The notes: generated by a model from the letters alone, not told the origin. Shown: positions 35,201-50,758, numbered from the stretch's first letter. The stretch: DNA of 64,000 nt from Centropus unirufus (GCA_013397695.1 VYZI01001020.1:27033-91032), one strand, 5' to 3'. Translations and numbers: made by a program.

Positions 35201-38200
35201 TGCAGAGTACTGATTGCACTGCAGGCTGGATTGCAAAATACAACAATTGTATCCCACTTTCTTTGGCATGGTTACGGGAATCTTTTCCATATTTCTTAAT
35301 CCTTTCACTGACAAAGAACTCTTTCGTTTCCCCTGGTCTTTCTTAGAAATATTTCACTGCACTGATATTCTTGCTTAGTTGCCTTCTCATATAGGTAAGG
35401 ATATGCCCCCTTTTCCAGCACTTCCATTACAGGAACAAACTGGAACAAAATTCCTTGGATATGCAGTCCAAAAAGAGTTAATGAATTCTTCTCCCCTATT
35501 TGCAATTGGATCTGCACTCCTCCATACCTGAAGAGCTTTGACTCCAAAACTGCCCTACCCACCCAGTTTCTATCTGACAGCAATATACTCTGTATTTCAG
35601 AAATCAGTTCACTCAAAAGGGGGTTAAAATTTCAAACATAAACAACATTACTGTCATGATAAATGTCTGGGAAAGCTACTTGGCAACCTAACCTACATGA
35701 CCAGATAGCTGTAATGAAAAAGTGATGACAGATTAAAATCGTAGTAACTAGAAAAGCTGGTTGATTGCTGCCAGAGCCACTCAGGCGAATGTGAATGTCA
35801 CTTTCCATGTATTTTCTCATAATCTATCTATCACAGAGGCCAGACAAATTTGCTATAATGGCTAATGTCTGCATATTATATATGATTAGTTCTCCAAAAT
35901 GTAAGGATTGCATCTTCATGAACGTTAATTAGGATCTAAAAATTGGCTTGCTGACCTCCAAAGGAAAGACAGACAGAACCCAAAGAAGATAAACTAACCA
36001 GATTATTAAGGGATAATAGATCTATTATTTCAAATTCTCTCCTCCTTTTCTTAATGTTTTATCCACTACTCAAGGACTACAGATGATTTTATACATTAAT
36101 ATAAACAAATTACTGTAGCTGAGAAGATACATTCAGGGTTCCTAGATTTCTGATTCTATAACAGGCTTGTCACAAAGAACAAGGCATTTCACATTTCTCT
36201 GTTTTGAATTAAGTATATCTAAAGATTCATACAAGCTTTATCTCTCACTCTTCCCTGTCTCCTCAAGCTTTCATCCTGTTTTTAAAATTTTTGCTTGAAA
36301 ATTCCAGCTTGTGAGTAATATGGCAACATCTATAAAAACAATACCTATTGTGAAAATATCTGCTAATGGATAGCTGCATCATTTCAAACACATCAACAAG
36401 TCATTAGCACCCTAAGCTTCTGATAGACCATCTAACATCTGTTTGCAATCAGACTGGCAGAGGCTGCTGTTCTGGCTGGTCTTGCTCTTTCAAATTCCTT
36501 TTTGCATGTTCACTGCTAGATGTACAAAACTGATATATCTTTTTGATGAAACAAAGGAAATATTGGGCAAGCTACTTATAACAGTATGTTGTTATATGCA
36601 TATCTAAATGCTGGCTTGTAAGCAGGGACTGTAGGCCTCGGAATGGGTGGGTTTCTGTTGTAGTGACCCAGGCTGTATCTTTGCCTAACACAGTACCTGT
36701 AGTGAATAATCACCAAGCATCCTCCCATTGTGCGTACACAGAAAGGTAGGAGCCACTCTTTCCAGTCCAGAGAAACCATTGCCTCTCAGTATATATATGG
36801 AAAGCAAGCTTTTGTTCTAAAGGGATTTATTCTTGGTGTTCCATTTAATCACATAAAGTTCCATGAGATTTTCACAAAGGTTTCTGACCAAGTTTGGAGT
36901 TGCTGATGCCCAAACTTGTAAAGATTTATGACTCCACTTGAGTCTGCTTCTTTGATTTTTCTAATGCAAATGTGTCATCTTTTCCAGGCCTCAGACAATG
37001 CTGCTAATAAGATCACATGTGTCCCAGTCTAAATATATTATCCTATTAATTGGTGGCTAGTTTCAACATTTCCCTCTTCTTTCACTTCTCCAATTTCCTT
37101 ACATGCCTTCTATAGAATGGCCTCACCACCCTTTTAGTTGTAAGTATCAATATCCTCTCTAGCTCCCATCCTCTACTTCCTGTTGTGCTTCCAATATTTC
37201 ATCAACTTCCTAACAAGCTGAAAAATCTACTGTCTGCATTCATGCATATTATAATCAGTAGAGCAGTGGTAATAGTGCAGGGAAGGAGTGCTATTCACCT
37301 ATACTGCTTATTTACTCCCTCCAAACTAAAGTGTGTACTTGGGAGTCAGGCTAGATAGAACAGCTCGAGGTACCCTCCTTTTGAAGGGAAAACCCTAGGT
37401 AAAAAATGCCACAAACCTTTTATGACCTGTAGAGCTGTTCCTTGTAAAACAGGCATTTCTGTCACTGGAATTTCAGGTGCTTTTGGCACTGCTGCAGGTT
37501 TTGAAGATGGTTCAAACCTGCTCCTTGAAGACCTGGTGACACAGAGGTGTACTGCAATGAGCCATTATGTCACCTCTCCACAGGCTCTCTGAATTCTATC
37601 ATTTCCTGAAAACAGATGTGCTTCTTTCCAAGTCCTCTGTTGGATGAAGACTTCTTTCAAAATATGACTGTTCTCCACCCACAGCAGAAATTAATTTGGA
37701 AAATGTAGGGAGTGAGTCCTGAAAGAAAATTCTCCTGCCTGGGCCTGAGGAGCAGGTACTCCCAGTGCCTGGACAAAGACAGGGGAACACAAATCCCATG
37801 GCCCCATTACACCCACACCACTCCTCATTCGAGTTGGGAGTCCCTCCTTGTGGGACTGGGACTTGGTGGTGACATACAGGAGGCAGCATGTACCTGGGTT
37901 TCACCCTAGTGAGAATTTGTATTTATGTAGCAGTGTCTGTAATCCAGTTTGAGGGTTCAGAATCTCCCAGACCCCCAGTTGTACGTGCATGCTTTACCTC
38001 TGGTAAAGCGGTCCAGCTAATGATGTTATTAAGGAATTGTGAGACAGTGGGAATTGTGCTCATGGTGATGACTACCAAGCCAGGGAGATGAGCTTGAAGA
38101 AGAAGACACAAGAGAGGAAAGGATAAATAAAGAATGAGGGTAAAGCAGCTGTTTTCAAATACAATACTTAACTCAGTGACTGGACCTTCTCTATCTTTGT

Positions 38201-41200
38201 AGTTCATGCAACACCCAGCCTTTTCCACTGCCAAGCTTGCTATAAGAGTGCTAGTGTAAAAATGGGATCTAGGTTGTTGTATGATTGCTGAAAAGTAGAC
38301 ACATTTATGATGAATCTGTGGGAGATGAGTCCTATCCTCAGTATAACAAAGCTAATAATTTTATCATGCTCTATTTAGTACTGTTCTTCCAAATTGCCAG
38401 AACAAATTGGAAAAGTCAGTATGTGAGCACTTTTACAGATAACCCTCCAAAGAAATGAGAGAATTTGGCAGTTGATGGACATCTCTGTATAGTTTTGCCA
38501 TTTTAAGAGATAATTAAGAGGTAGATGCTGCGCAGAGGTGGTTGCAAAGCAGATGATAGCTCTAAACAGGGGGTTAATGCTTCAGGTTCCTCTGGTGTGC
38601 ATGCTGAAAGCCAAACAGTGCTGAGAGCCAAGTTCTCCTGAATTCTTCTCATTGCTATGATGCAAAATAGGACATTTTCACATTTCCTGCAGGTCACCTG
38701 ATACCAGGGCTGTGAGAACAATTGGAAAACTTTTCAGAGAAAGTTTTCAGAGTTTTGTAGAGTGCCAATTCTATAGGCAGCATCCTGCCCCCTGATGAGC
38801 TTCTGGAGCGCAGGGTGTGAGCGCTCTGACCTGATCTGCAGACTAAATTGACAAAACTGAGTAGGTGATGATGCCTTCTAGTGACTTTGCATAGACAACA
38901 TTAGTGCAACTGACAAGGGAATTTTTTTTATCTATGATGACAAAAAATTGAAGTCCTCATTCTTTTTTTTCTGGCTGACTGAACACTATAATTGTGTTTG
39001 TCGCCAGCATCATGTTAAATTATTCCAATGCAACAAGAGGTTTGTAATAGATTGGAGTTGGTGCACTTTTGAGCTTTATCTCTGAAGGCTTTTTGTTAAA
39101 GAATGCTTCTCTACTAGAGTAGGGTTTGCATGAAAGAAAATACACAGTTATACTAGTCCTCTTTAAATAAGGTAAGAACTTTTAATAATACAAGAACTAT
39201 GTTTTCATACAAACCTGCTGAGTCATCCTCTGACCATATCCTTGCCATGGGAATACTAGAAATTCAGAATAAAAAATACAGTAACTGGATTAATCTCTGT
39301 CTTCGCTTAGTGGAACTTGCTTAACTTTTTGGGTTGCCGTCCTAATTTCTTTATTTTTTCCAGCTGAGTGAGGTGGAATTTGGATCAGACATTTTATAAT
39401 AATAGTGCTAGTTGTGCAGGCAAAGCTTTCTGAATGAGGATGAGTCATTGGAGGAGGACTACAGGAATGATGTAAACTTTTTAAAGTTGACAGTCACCAG
39501 ATTTTCATTGAAATGAGCAGTGATCCACTCAGCCGCTCCCTTTGCTATGCCCTTAGCTTTTTATGAACCCATCCATCCTGTTTGCTCTCCCTTTCCCATG
39601 TTTATCCAGGTTTTCTTGTTTCCCACATAAACGAGCATTGTGATTTTTAAAGCTGTTCTCATTCTACCTCCAAAAGAGTGCATTTCATAAGGTTTATCAT
39701 GCATACACATATTAGTTGACCATCATTCTTGGATTAGAATCAGAGTTTGGCATACCTTTTCTTGGGAACGGGGGCTCTTTAGCAGAAGGACCTTAATAAT
39801 ATTTTTTTTTGTGTGCTCTTATTACTGAAAATATGTCACAACCTAATAGTTTCTCTGTTTTCACCATGTTTGTTCATGGCTTTGCTTCAGCATCAGTCTG
39901 AGGTAAAGGAGTAAGAGAATCATAAGGGAAAAATACATCCCCCTTGTGGCAAAAAAGCCACCACCCAACATCTTCAGTGCCTGTTAATTGTTCCCCAAAT
40001 ACATGGAAATAGCTACACATATAGTAAATGAAAATACTTAAAATTCCACAAATCTATATCCTCCTTGTTTGCTTCACTCCTTGTGCCTTGAAGTAGTCTG
40101 CAAGATCTCTATTTGAGGACTGTATTATTGCTCTGTGGGTTATACCCAGCCTAGTGTGGCTGCAGCTCTTGATCAACACCAAACTGGTAGGAGGCGGATG
40201 ATTTTTTGAGGGCTGCATATAGTATTGAGGAACAGGTAGTATTGGACATAGGAGAGATGAGAAGGAATGCAAAAGAGGAAGGGATACAGAGAGCCACACA
40301 GGTAATAAATTGAACTGCAAAATGTAGAGGAAAGAAAGATATACACTGGGCTTCCAATTCAAGCAGATTCTCTGTACCTCAATACTTCTCCCAAAAGCTG
40401 GGAAGCAGGTGCAACATGTTTGCAAGAGGTGAGCAGGAAATAAGGAGTTATCTTCCTAAGGAGGAAGATAAGGAGAGAAACAGAACAAAAAGTATTGGAA
40501 ATGAGGCAGACAAAAATGAGGTATGTGTCACAAGATACTAGAATATTTTATCTTTGCTATCACTTGCCCGAGTGACCATCTGAAATAATTAGAAGTTAAT
40601 AATTATATTAGCAACAAGAATTCAGTGGGTGGAAAACTGAGACATATTATACATGTCAGCACATATCACTTCTATGCTAATTGAAGGTTTTGCCAGCCAT
40701 GGATGTTCCTTCAAGCTGACAGAAAAGTGGTCTAGGCAGAAATATATATACTTAATTAGGAGCAACACCAATCCGTATTTTAATACTTAAAGTTCTCAAT
40801 TGGAAAAGGATTAAATATGTGCTAGACCCTGTATTAATGGGTTTAGTATGAACAGGGCATCATGCCTGCAGAACTGCTCCTCTGTGAGGATGAAGTGAAG
40901 AATGGAATGGGAGGTGTCTCTATTAATAAATAGAGTTTGGTTTCCTCAAGTGAGATGATCATTTATCAAAGTTAGTCTTACACATTGAGGATACTTTTGT
41001 TTGGTGTAGTGGATGTGTCTTTGTTATGTGCACAAACCTTTTAAAAACTAAGGCACTGCCTTTTTTGTACTATTATAATTCAGTTTTTAGCTTTTTTGCA
41101 TCAAGGTCATTCTTATAATGTTTCTGAAAAAATTAGTGAGTTCATGCAGTACAGGAGGAGGAGAAAGTAAGTCTCTGCTGGGGAGAATGACTGAGCAGGT

Positions 41201-44200
41201 GTCTTTAGGACATGTGTTGCACAAACTTAGGATTGCATTATATGGTCTTACTGTCCTTTGTTCTCTGAACATCTCTTCAGCAATCACTCTGCCTGACTCC
41301 CTTCTAAGGAAGGCCATTCCTTAAGGACGTGCTTTGACATCAGTAGAGGACTGTTTCAATACATTCATTGTTTTTCCACATACACAGTTATTACAGAGGG
41401 CACAGGTGCAGGACCTTACACTTGTATGCACACATGGCTTGAGGAAGAGAAAGAGAGGTTTTCTCCTTTTCAGATAGGGCGATGCAAAAACAGAACGACT
41501 TTCCTAGATATAGACTAAATATTGAGTGGGAATTAGTCCCAGAATAGGGGAATGCCTCATTGCTATGTTCTTTTTGTCCATCGGGGAAGAAATGATGGAA
41601 TGAATTAGTAATTTACTTCCATTAGGAGTTGTTGGCAGTTTAATTTATCCAGGTATAAGGGGTTGCTGTGCACCTGGAATTATTTTCTTTTCCTGTGTGC
41701 TCATGGTCCTTGTGCGTTCATGTGGTGAGGGTTTTGTTTATTTAGGGTTTTTTTAGTATCAAGTAGTTATCTCTGGAAATCAAGTCTTTCAAGTCAAGTA
41801 TTTCAGTGCCTCTAACCCATGCATAGGGCTTCCAAGCAACCCTTTTTTCTTAGTCTTCTTTGGTTCCTGGATGTTGTGGCTAGATAGATCAAAATCAACC
41901 CTCACGTTTTCTTGAAGATCACCCTACACTGCCTCACTTAAGTTTCAATCAAAAAATGCTGTTCATTGCAATTCTAGTGATCAGCTAAGAGAGACTCCCA
42001 AACCTCAGTTAAAAATTACTGTTTCAAAACATCCAACAAAAAAATACTGCAAACATACTAGATACTGCAGAACAGAACCATAGCCTCTGCTGTTCTTGTC
42101 ATTGGGCTTATCAAAGTCCAGTCCCTGAGTTACCAGCACAGAATTGGGTAAGCTTCTTTTAATAAGCAGCTTTTGTTTTTATTTTTAATTCCTTTGGTCC
42201 TTTGAATGTCAGGGAAGTAACTTTTTTTTTCATTATAGTGATTATTTTATTACCAGTTCTTCATAATTGTATCCTTTCCCCTCTTGTCTATATTATGAGC
42301 ATTTTGACTTGCTTACTTTTTGAGTCTTGTTACTTCCTACACAGGGTAACTTTGATATAATTTTTTAACCTTTAGCAGTTTGTGCTTTTGGATCTACTTT
42401 TATTGGTTCAAGTTCTTCCTAAAATCATATAGGAAATAAATAAAAAAAAATGTAAGCTAAGGTAAGTTTAGTTGTCTATATTATTTATACAATACTCTAC
42501 TTCTTCATGTTACACTTTCACATACCAAATAATCTTCCAAATCCTTTTAACTTAGAAAAAAGAGAAAAAAAGTTATTTCTTGTTATTTCTTACTATTCTT
42601 GCTCTAGTTGTAATGATGGAGTAATACAGAATGATATGATAGCTCTTGCACTAAAAATTTAAATTTGCAACCTGAGATAAGAACTGTCAGCTGACCAAAG
42701 AAGAAGAAAATCACAAGACTCCAGCAATGTAAACATTATTTTCTTTAATAGGCATTGCAGCTAAGGAAGATAATTGAAACTTTTGAGAATGAGATTTTTT
42801 TCCCTTTTCCGTTTTTACCTTTTTATGCTGTATCTGGAAAAGTAGAATAAATAAGAGGATTTTATCACCTTTCCAAGGGTATCAACACTTGGGAATGGAT
42901 GGCTCCTAAATTTAAGCAAACTGTTCTTTGCATATTATTGATATATCATAGAAAAAATGAATGGAATAGGTCTGTGCAGGTAGAACTAGGAGCAGACTTT
43001 GGCTGCAAAGCCTTGATGACTGATGAGGGTTCACAGAAGGGCAAAGACTTGTGTAGTATTTGCATAACTGACAGTTGAAAAAAATAACACTTTCAATTAT
43101 AAACTAAATAGTGCACAAGAAACACCGAGATAGCAATTCCTTTAATCCTACATGTTCAGTCACATGATAGGACAGGACCATACTTTGAGGCAATTTGATT
43201 TTCTTCCCATAGATTATGACTTCTGCTGCAATTCCCTAATCACTGTGGAATGTTGGTAATAACAAGCAGGGCATTATCACTCCATCTGAATTCTACAGTA
43301 CTAGAACTGTTTGCATTTCTTTAGTCTCATTAATCCTGGGGAATTTAGAAGTAACCTGACTGGTGAACCTACATGACTGATATTCATTTTTTAGGAGTGC
43401 AGAAATTGAGACAAATGGTGTGGTATATTTTTTTCCTCTATGCTGTACAGACAGGGAAAGACTGAGATTGGAACATGGTCTTCAAATCTTTAAATGGTTA
43501 ACTGTTTTAATGTCTAAGCTATATGTACGGTTTGCACAAAAATCTTCATTCTCACCTTTGGTGTCATGGGCACACTCTGAAGAAATTAATAGTTGAAACT
43601 TCTTGGGGTATAACAAAACAATTTTTCTCAGGCTTTCAAAATACATTGTATTTTCAAGAAAAAAGTAAGAGTTTGTTTGAATACTGAGAAGACACAAAAT
43701 CTCTCATTCCTGAGACCTGTTTTGTGAATACTCTGATGGCTAGAATGGTTATTTGTGTGTTCAGTTCATAGTTCTACCTTTCCTTCCAGGGTCTACTTCT
43801 GTAACACACAGAACTGACATGCTACTTATTTGATGGTTTTGATAAAACTCAGAGACAGCAAAAGGTTTGAGCCAAGGCTTATTCGAACCAAGTAAATCTT
43901 TAAATGCTATAAAACCACACAGATAATTTCCAAATATCACTCTCAAGCAAAATATAGTAGGGATTTTACAAAAAATGCAGGATTTCAGTTTCTCAGAATT
44001 AAGATTTGATAAAAGTGTTGGCTTTTCCACTTCTCTGACTGGCGGAATTGAAAGTGTGCTGAGTTAACTACTTTTAAATGTTTTATTATTTATATTACTT
44101 TTTTTTTTTTAAACTCAGTGCAGAAATACATGTAACATCATAGAGTGGTCTGGGTGTTGATTACCAGACAGTGTCAGAGAAAGAACTGAATATATTAAGG

Positions 44201-46710
44201 ACAAGTAGACCACATGTGTGACTTAAACTTTCTCTGCACAATGCTCTTACCATGTTAAGGTACCAGGCATGAAAAGCAAAGTAGCAGTCCTTCCTTTGCA
44301 TGCAAGTATGCAAACAACTATTTATTCAGTGTTTAGGAGGTGGAGAAAATTTCATAATTACATGGGCATCCTGTTTCCCAGTAGCACATTTACTAGTACT
44401 TCCAATAGCACACTATGCATTACAACCCAAAAAAAATAAAATCAGACCCACAAAAAAGTAGCTTTTTTTTTTGTTTCAGCTGGGGAGATCTCAGGACCCT
44501 AGAGATGCCCATATTTTGTATCACTCTGCCCTCCTTGTCATTCTAAAGTGTGTGTACTGCAATAACCAGGTCATTTCCCACAGTCTACCAGCCATCTGAT
44601 GACCATTAATGACCTCGACTAGACTGACATAATTATGTAGCCACTTAGCTGTGGGAGATAACATTAATTCAAGTTCATCAGCTATACTTCATCGGCTTCC
44701 AGGCTAGTTCATCATGTAGGCATGATGAACCTATCACAGCTGTGGTTTAATGGGTATAAACAATTAAGTAATTATAAATCAATGAGTTCTGTACATCTGA
44801 TATAATAATTACATTTTAAAAGGCACTATTTAGTTACAACTCAGGGATTATTTGCAGGCAGTAATTAGGGTCTGATTGACTTCCTCCTGTTACACAGAGT
44901 GTTTGTATGAGCAGCAGGTCAATAATTAATTTAAGGATAACGTAATTGCCTAGTGTACTGAAGTGTGTCATTAGCCCAGAGAATATACTGTTATGTCTAT
45001 CACTGGTTATATTTTAAAGAGAAGAGATGCCTTTTTTTTAAAAAAAAAAAAAAGATAAATACCTTACTTTTCAGTTGGAAGAGTATCACTTTCTTTGGGT
45101 TGTTTTTACTATGACCAGAGGAAAGAGAATAAAAAAAAACAGGAAAAAGAATATGGCACATTCTATTTATGAAGCAATCATATGAAGAAAGAATAGATGG
45201 GAAAGAATACTGCAATCATTTTACAGGATCATTCTCCATAATGTATTTCCTAGTTCTTTGTCTGGTCTAGTTTTCAAAAATGCAAATGTAGTTTTTATTG
45301 CTTCCCTTAGGGAACTTTATTTCAGTCTAGTAATACTCACAGTGAAGAAATATTACTGATCTTCAAACTGTTTTTCATTACCTGACCTTACCCTATTGCT
45401 CCTAGTCATAAACTCCTGCAGGCAATTAAGTATAATCCCTCTCCTTCCTGGGTGTTCTAAGACACAAGCAATACACAAGTTGTTTCTTTTAACCTTTTAT
45501 CAAACTCTATCTAAATGATAGATGTTTGGTCCTTGGAGAGCCTCCAAGTTTGAATGCATCCTCAGTGATCACATTGCCTTCTGCACACATGTATGTCAGT
45601 GAATGGACACAGAGACGTGTACTCACAAAATGCTTGAGGCAAAGTGAATGCATCCTGTCAGTACAGACTCATAAAGGTGGTAAGGGATGCCAGAAAGTCT
45701 CTGACTTGATCCCTGCTGCAGAGAAGGCCGAACTATTAATGCAGAACATGTTATACAGTAGTTTGCCCAGCTGGACCTTGAAAGCCCTCAAGGGCACACA
45801 TTATCTAGCCTTTGTTGGTGATTTGCTTGAACAGTCCATTTTCTCATTGATTTTTTTTCTCTTTATACGCAGTCAGAAGCTAATCTTGTACTTGATAATC
45901 TTTTGGAATTCATTTTGTGGTTGATGTACATCTATCAGCAGAAACTGCAACTGTGAAAGGTGGCAGCAAAAAAACTCTCTCATGAGCTTTGAAAGGCAGC
46001 ACAGACTTCTCCAGTTTTGGGGCAGATAAACATCAAGTTACCTTCCCCCTCTGGATTTTGTTTTCCTCTCCACTCTTAATTTCTTTAAATGATAAACCTG
46101 AAAATAAAAGTCTTTGGAGCCTTCTTGAGAAGGCATGCTTAAAATGGGTTTGTGTTAAAACATTTTAGAATTTAGTTGTGTTATGAGAGCCTTATCATAA
46201 AATGTTGAAAAGCTTCTGCTGTTTGGTGAAACATCTAACATTATGTGATCATTGGTAATGACACTGTGCAGCCTTTCTGCATTATGTCTACGAAAAGTGG
46301 AATCTTCCACAGGAAATATGTTTCCTCCTGGTTATGGTCATGATGCCTACATTAAATCACCTCAGTGACATCTTCTAAGGGGATTCACTTTTAGACCATG
46401 GTGGTACAACTAACTGTTATCACTCTGACCTTATACTACATTCTTACTCCATGCTTCTCTGCTTTCCCTGCATTCCTACAGCTGAGCAGGCACTGTGACT
46501 TCCCCAGCACCATCTCACTAGCACAAACCTCTTTTTCACCTCTGTTGACACATTCAGTCATCTACTGGTGCCCCGCACTGAAGTATATCAATGTATCTCA
46601 GAGTTCTGGCAGACCTGATTATCACCTTGGAATTGCACTCCTTCTAGACAGAGATGTCACTGATAAAGAAATAGTACCTATCCTTTTTGCAATGTAAGTG
46701 TGGTGGACAG

Positions 46711-46736
46711 ATATGATATATGATATATGATATATT
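46711..46736. repeat. Short GATATAT tandem repeat
   Basis: About three and a half units of a 7-base GATATAT repeat. A simple sequence with no apparent role. Confidence 0.8.
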
Positions 46737-49700
46737 ACTAACATTGAAAGCATATTTCATGTGTTTGTCAGACTGTGCTCTGCTTTATACATCCAAGGAT
46801 GATATTAGCCTCTCTCATTTTTCTTTTGTGGCAGCATAATGTTTAGTCAGGTGTAGCTTGTGCTCAGATAGATCCCCTGTCTCTATTTATTCAAAACTGT
46901 TTTCTGGAAAATAATTCCACGTTCTGGTTTTGTACAGTCCAACATACCTCTGTAAGTGTAGTAACTTCTACTTGACCCTGCTACTAAATTGTGTTCTATT
47001 CTGTCCAGTTTATTGTATTTTCTTTTTGATAACTTTCTGACACAACAGTCAGCACTGTTTTAGGAGGCCATTCCCTGTAAAATATTCTATATAAAGGTTT
47101 TGTAAAAAACAATAGTTGCAGTACTCCAAATATCAACAGAACAAATTCATTAACATGTCATTTGTAATTCTGCTTTGTAAAATAATTTGTAGTGGAGAAA
47201 ATAGGCATTTTTTTAGGAAGATATATGTGAAAAGGAAATAAAATAGAATAGTTGCTTTATAAATAGATGCAATAAAACATTGCATGTCCTTATGATAAAG
47301 TTTAAAAAAAAAACCCAAGGATGAAGTATCTCATACATGGGCTGCCTAGGAACCCCTTTCAAAAATAATAAAATGAAGGAGTTATGTTCCAAAGTGACGG
47401 TGTTTGTTTTACAAATTTTACAAAAGAACAGGTTTAAAATAAGATTGTTTTATAGAGATCTACAGCTATGTATAGAACCCAAAACAAAAACTGACTGATA
47501 CCGTAAGATCCCTTAGCAGCAACATTTCAAAGGGGACAGGATTTTCAAAACTCTTGGCTTCTTTTTAAGAACCAAAACAGCTCACAGCATTTTTAGATGC
47601 TGTTAGAATTCATAGCTTCAACCACTTCTGAGAATTTGCCTCTAGTGGCGGATGCTGATCACTTTAAAAAAAAATGATCCTTGAGCTCTTGGGAAAATCT
47701 GGCTACATTTTAGACCAATGCCTGTTCTATGATCTCTAATATATGAAAGCTTCACGCTGATATTTGATGAACCGCTTGTTGACTGGTAATTATCAGTATC
47801 AGCTGTCTTAAAAAGAAATCAGGAGAATCTTGAATTTCATAGAGAAGTTACGTCTTATATTTAGAGAAGTCAAACAGCCAGCCAAGCAATGAATCAAATC
47901 TCTCCGTACTTTGAGAGGACCTGGAGCATACAGTCCAGGTGTAGGCCGAGAGAGTTTGTTACACTTCTATCCTTAGTTACATAAAAGCTTTGTGGTTTGA
48001 CTAATAACATATGCTTCCACAACCAAATGGGAAGAAAATCCAGCAGCATTTTATGCTGATGCAGGGACTGATAAACCAGTTTGGAAAGTACATTACAGGT
48101 AAGTACCATCACTAATCCCCCTGCAGAATAAATTGTTACTAATAAAAGAAATAATAAGAGTGTGTATACTTAGATGAATCCAATATTTCACAAAGAGCTC
48201 ATTTTTACATATCACAGGGAGTATACGCAGTGCTGATCTACTAAATTTTCTGGAATGCATTCATGTTTTTTAGGTATATATTTTGGCATTGTATATTATT
48301 CCTATTTTCCTATTCCTATAGCCTGGGAGTTCTTTTCGAGCCTCCCACCCTCTGAAGAGCATCTAAAGTGAATGTACAGAATATAGGTTCCTAAAAAACT
48401 TCTGTATTTAACTGAGAATTGAAATCCTGTTGTGGGTTTCCTGCATTTCTGCACAGATAATAGCCAAAGTGCAATCTGATGCAAATCTAGATTGGATCAA
48501 CAGGAATATTTTGCATGGCCTGAAAGTGTTTTAGGCAAACCTGTAAGGCCCCCTGCTGAACTAGACCTCCAGCCACTACACAAGCAGTAGCCAAAGCCTG
48601 ATAGAGTGCCTGGAAGAACACTGTTAATTTTTTTCATCCGTGTATATAAAATGGCCAACTTTTTCTGAACAAGTGCCTCTCTTGCTGTACTCAAGAATGT
48701 TAAATCTACTCTGATAGTAGTAATTATCTATAGTACTAGATGGTTAACTTGCTCTTGTTTCAACTACCAGTTCTATCCTGATTAATCAGTATTTAATTCT
48801 GCATTCCACATCTCTACTGACCTTTAAAAATTTTTGTTGCTACCTATCATAAAATTGTAGGTAGTAGGAATTATCTTAGATCTTATTTGGGTGAAAAAAT
48901 CTTTGTTGTTCAATATGGTGGAAAAGGTAGACTTGTTCAATGCATTTCTCAAAATTACATGAAAGTAGTTGCCAAGAAATAGAAATGGCAGAACCATGTC
49001 ACGGGTGCAGTAATCTAGGCTTCATGGTAGAATAAGACATGTATGCCTTCTTTGGTAATTATTTGTTTTTTAATTCCCTATAGCCTCTTCCCAAATATTG
49101 GACAAGAGATGCTTAGCTATTGCAGCAAGGTAAAGACATGATTGTGTAACAGGTATGGTTTAGGTTGAACTTTAAAGCTTATTGAATCTTCTCACTAAAT
49201 AGCTAATGATATGAAGCTGATGGAAGACCTACAGAACAGAAGGAGCAGCTGGTATTTTGAATGATTCAATGATACTGTGATTATGTTTCCAAATCTGCTG
49301 CAGATGCTTTAACAACTCTAGCTAGGTTTTATGTGGATGTAAATAAATATAGATTGTGTTTAATTTTTTTGTTGCTTGAAATAAGACTCTATTGGTGTCT
49401 GTGAAAACAATGTATCTGATACCTAGAAAAAAATAGGAGTTTTAATTACTGGAATTGTGCCACTTGTGTGGGGTGCTTGAGAGCTTGAGTGGGTAGCTAG
49501 GGAGGAAGCAATTCAGCAGGACATTTATAGTCCATCAAAGGGTATGTAATTTTCTGATATTAAGGCCATGTAAGCCAGGAAATAAGTGAATGTAGTCTTT
49601 GAATACTTACAGTATGAACACATGGTGCAGACAATGATTGGAGCTACCATTGGTGCATATTGTATGCCCATGTCAATCAATGGAATAAGGCTTTAAAATA

Positions 49701-49863
49701 GATGTGAAAGGTGAGTGGGATAATATTAGGCTTGCCTATGACAAGCTGCGGGAGGACACACAATGATTCGAGAGATAGGGTGCTGGTGTGGGCCATCCAT
49801 CTGTTGGTCAGGGATGCTGCAGCACAGCTAAAGTCTTGCAGAGATGAGTAGGAAGCTCCTGAG

Positions 49864-50758
49864 GTGGTAGGTGATGACAAGGAAAATTCTACAGAACACC
49901 TTAAGGAAAATAGGGGGTCTTCCACTAACAAGGTGATGCAGCCATCAGCTCAGCTGAAATGCCTCTATACAAATGCACACATCTTGGACAACAAACAGGA
50001 GGAGATGGAAGACATCATGCCACTAGAAAGCTATGATACGGTTGCCATAACAGAAACTTGGCAGGACAAATCTCATGACTGGAGTGTGGTTATCAACAGC
50101 TACTGACTGTTCAGAAGGAACAGACCACAAAGGAGAGATGGAGGTGTTGCCCTCTATATCAGCATAGAGCATGAAAAACTGTCTTTGAAGAGTAGCCACG
50201 AGCAGGCTGAAAGCTTGCGGGTCAGTGTAGACGTCCAATGCAGCAAAAGGAACCTTGTGATTAGTGTATACTACAGGGCACCTGATCAAGGAGGGCCTGT
50301 CGATGAAGCTTTCTTCCTCCAGCTATAGGACTCCCTCATAAGCTTGCATCCTACTGGGACAATCCCGGAGTCTCCTAGAATACAATGAAGAGAACTTCTT
50401 AACTCAGGTTATAGGCACTCCTACCCACAGGGATGCAATACTGGACCTGATGATCATTAATGCGAGTGAACTCATCAATGACATCAAGATCAGAGGCAGC
50501 CTGGGCTACAGTGATCATGCATTAGTGGAGTTCAAGGTCCTGAGGGATATGAGAGAGGCAAGGAGTACAGTCAGCATGCTAAATTTTAGGAAAACAAAAT
50601 TCCAGCTCCTCAAGGAGTTAGCCTGGGATATGGTTCTCAGGAACAAGGGAGCAGAACAAAACTGGCAAATATCTAAGGATGGTTTCCATGAAGTGCAAGA
50701 GCACTCAGCCCCACATGTAGGAAATCAGGCAGGGAAGGGAAGAACCCAGTGTGGCTGA
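49864..50758 (+). pseudogene. CR1 ORF2 endonuclease remnant
   Basis: Broken coding sequence for the apurinic-type endonuclease of CR1 ORF2, which nicks target DNA. Recognisable pieces are LYTNAHILDNKQEEME, the ITETW motif, the downstream GGVALYIS, and SDHALVEF near 50505. The first frame is stopped at 50104-50106 and again near 50326. The later part (50450-50758) is in a different frame and ends in a stop, so at least one frameshift and two stops disable it. Assignment rests on motif order plus the adjoining reverse transcriptase. Confidence 0.8.

Larger units (their letters stand above)
31746..49719. other. Intergenic desert, no gene recognised
   Basis: About 18 kb of AT-rich sequence without a recognisable exon, RNA gene or long transposon. 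Modestly GC-richer patches occur at about 32110-32340 (with a perfect 11-base hairpin), 34470-34870 and 37690-37990. A GATATAT repeat lies at 46711-46736. The neighbour expected beyond EHF in other amniotes, APIP on the opposite strand, shows no recognisable exon here. Confidence 0.7.

Noticed and set aside
42459..42467. Full-consensus splice donor AAGGTAAGT
   Set aside because: It is isolated in the desert with no reading frame or acceptor partner; it shows how often this 9-mer arises by chance.
45526..45924. A 132-codon open frame in the desert, one of the longest in the window
   Set aside because: It starts at TTG, has no recognisable domain, no splice context and a hydrophobic, low-complexity end. 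A frame this long is not surprising in 64 kb.
19871..49719. Exons of APIP or PDHX, the expected neighbours of EHF in amniotes
   Set aside because: No translated segment resembled these proteins on either strand, so they are presumably beyond the window.
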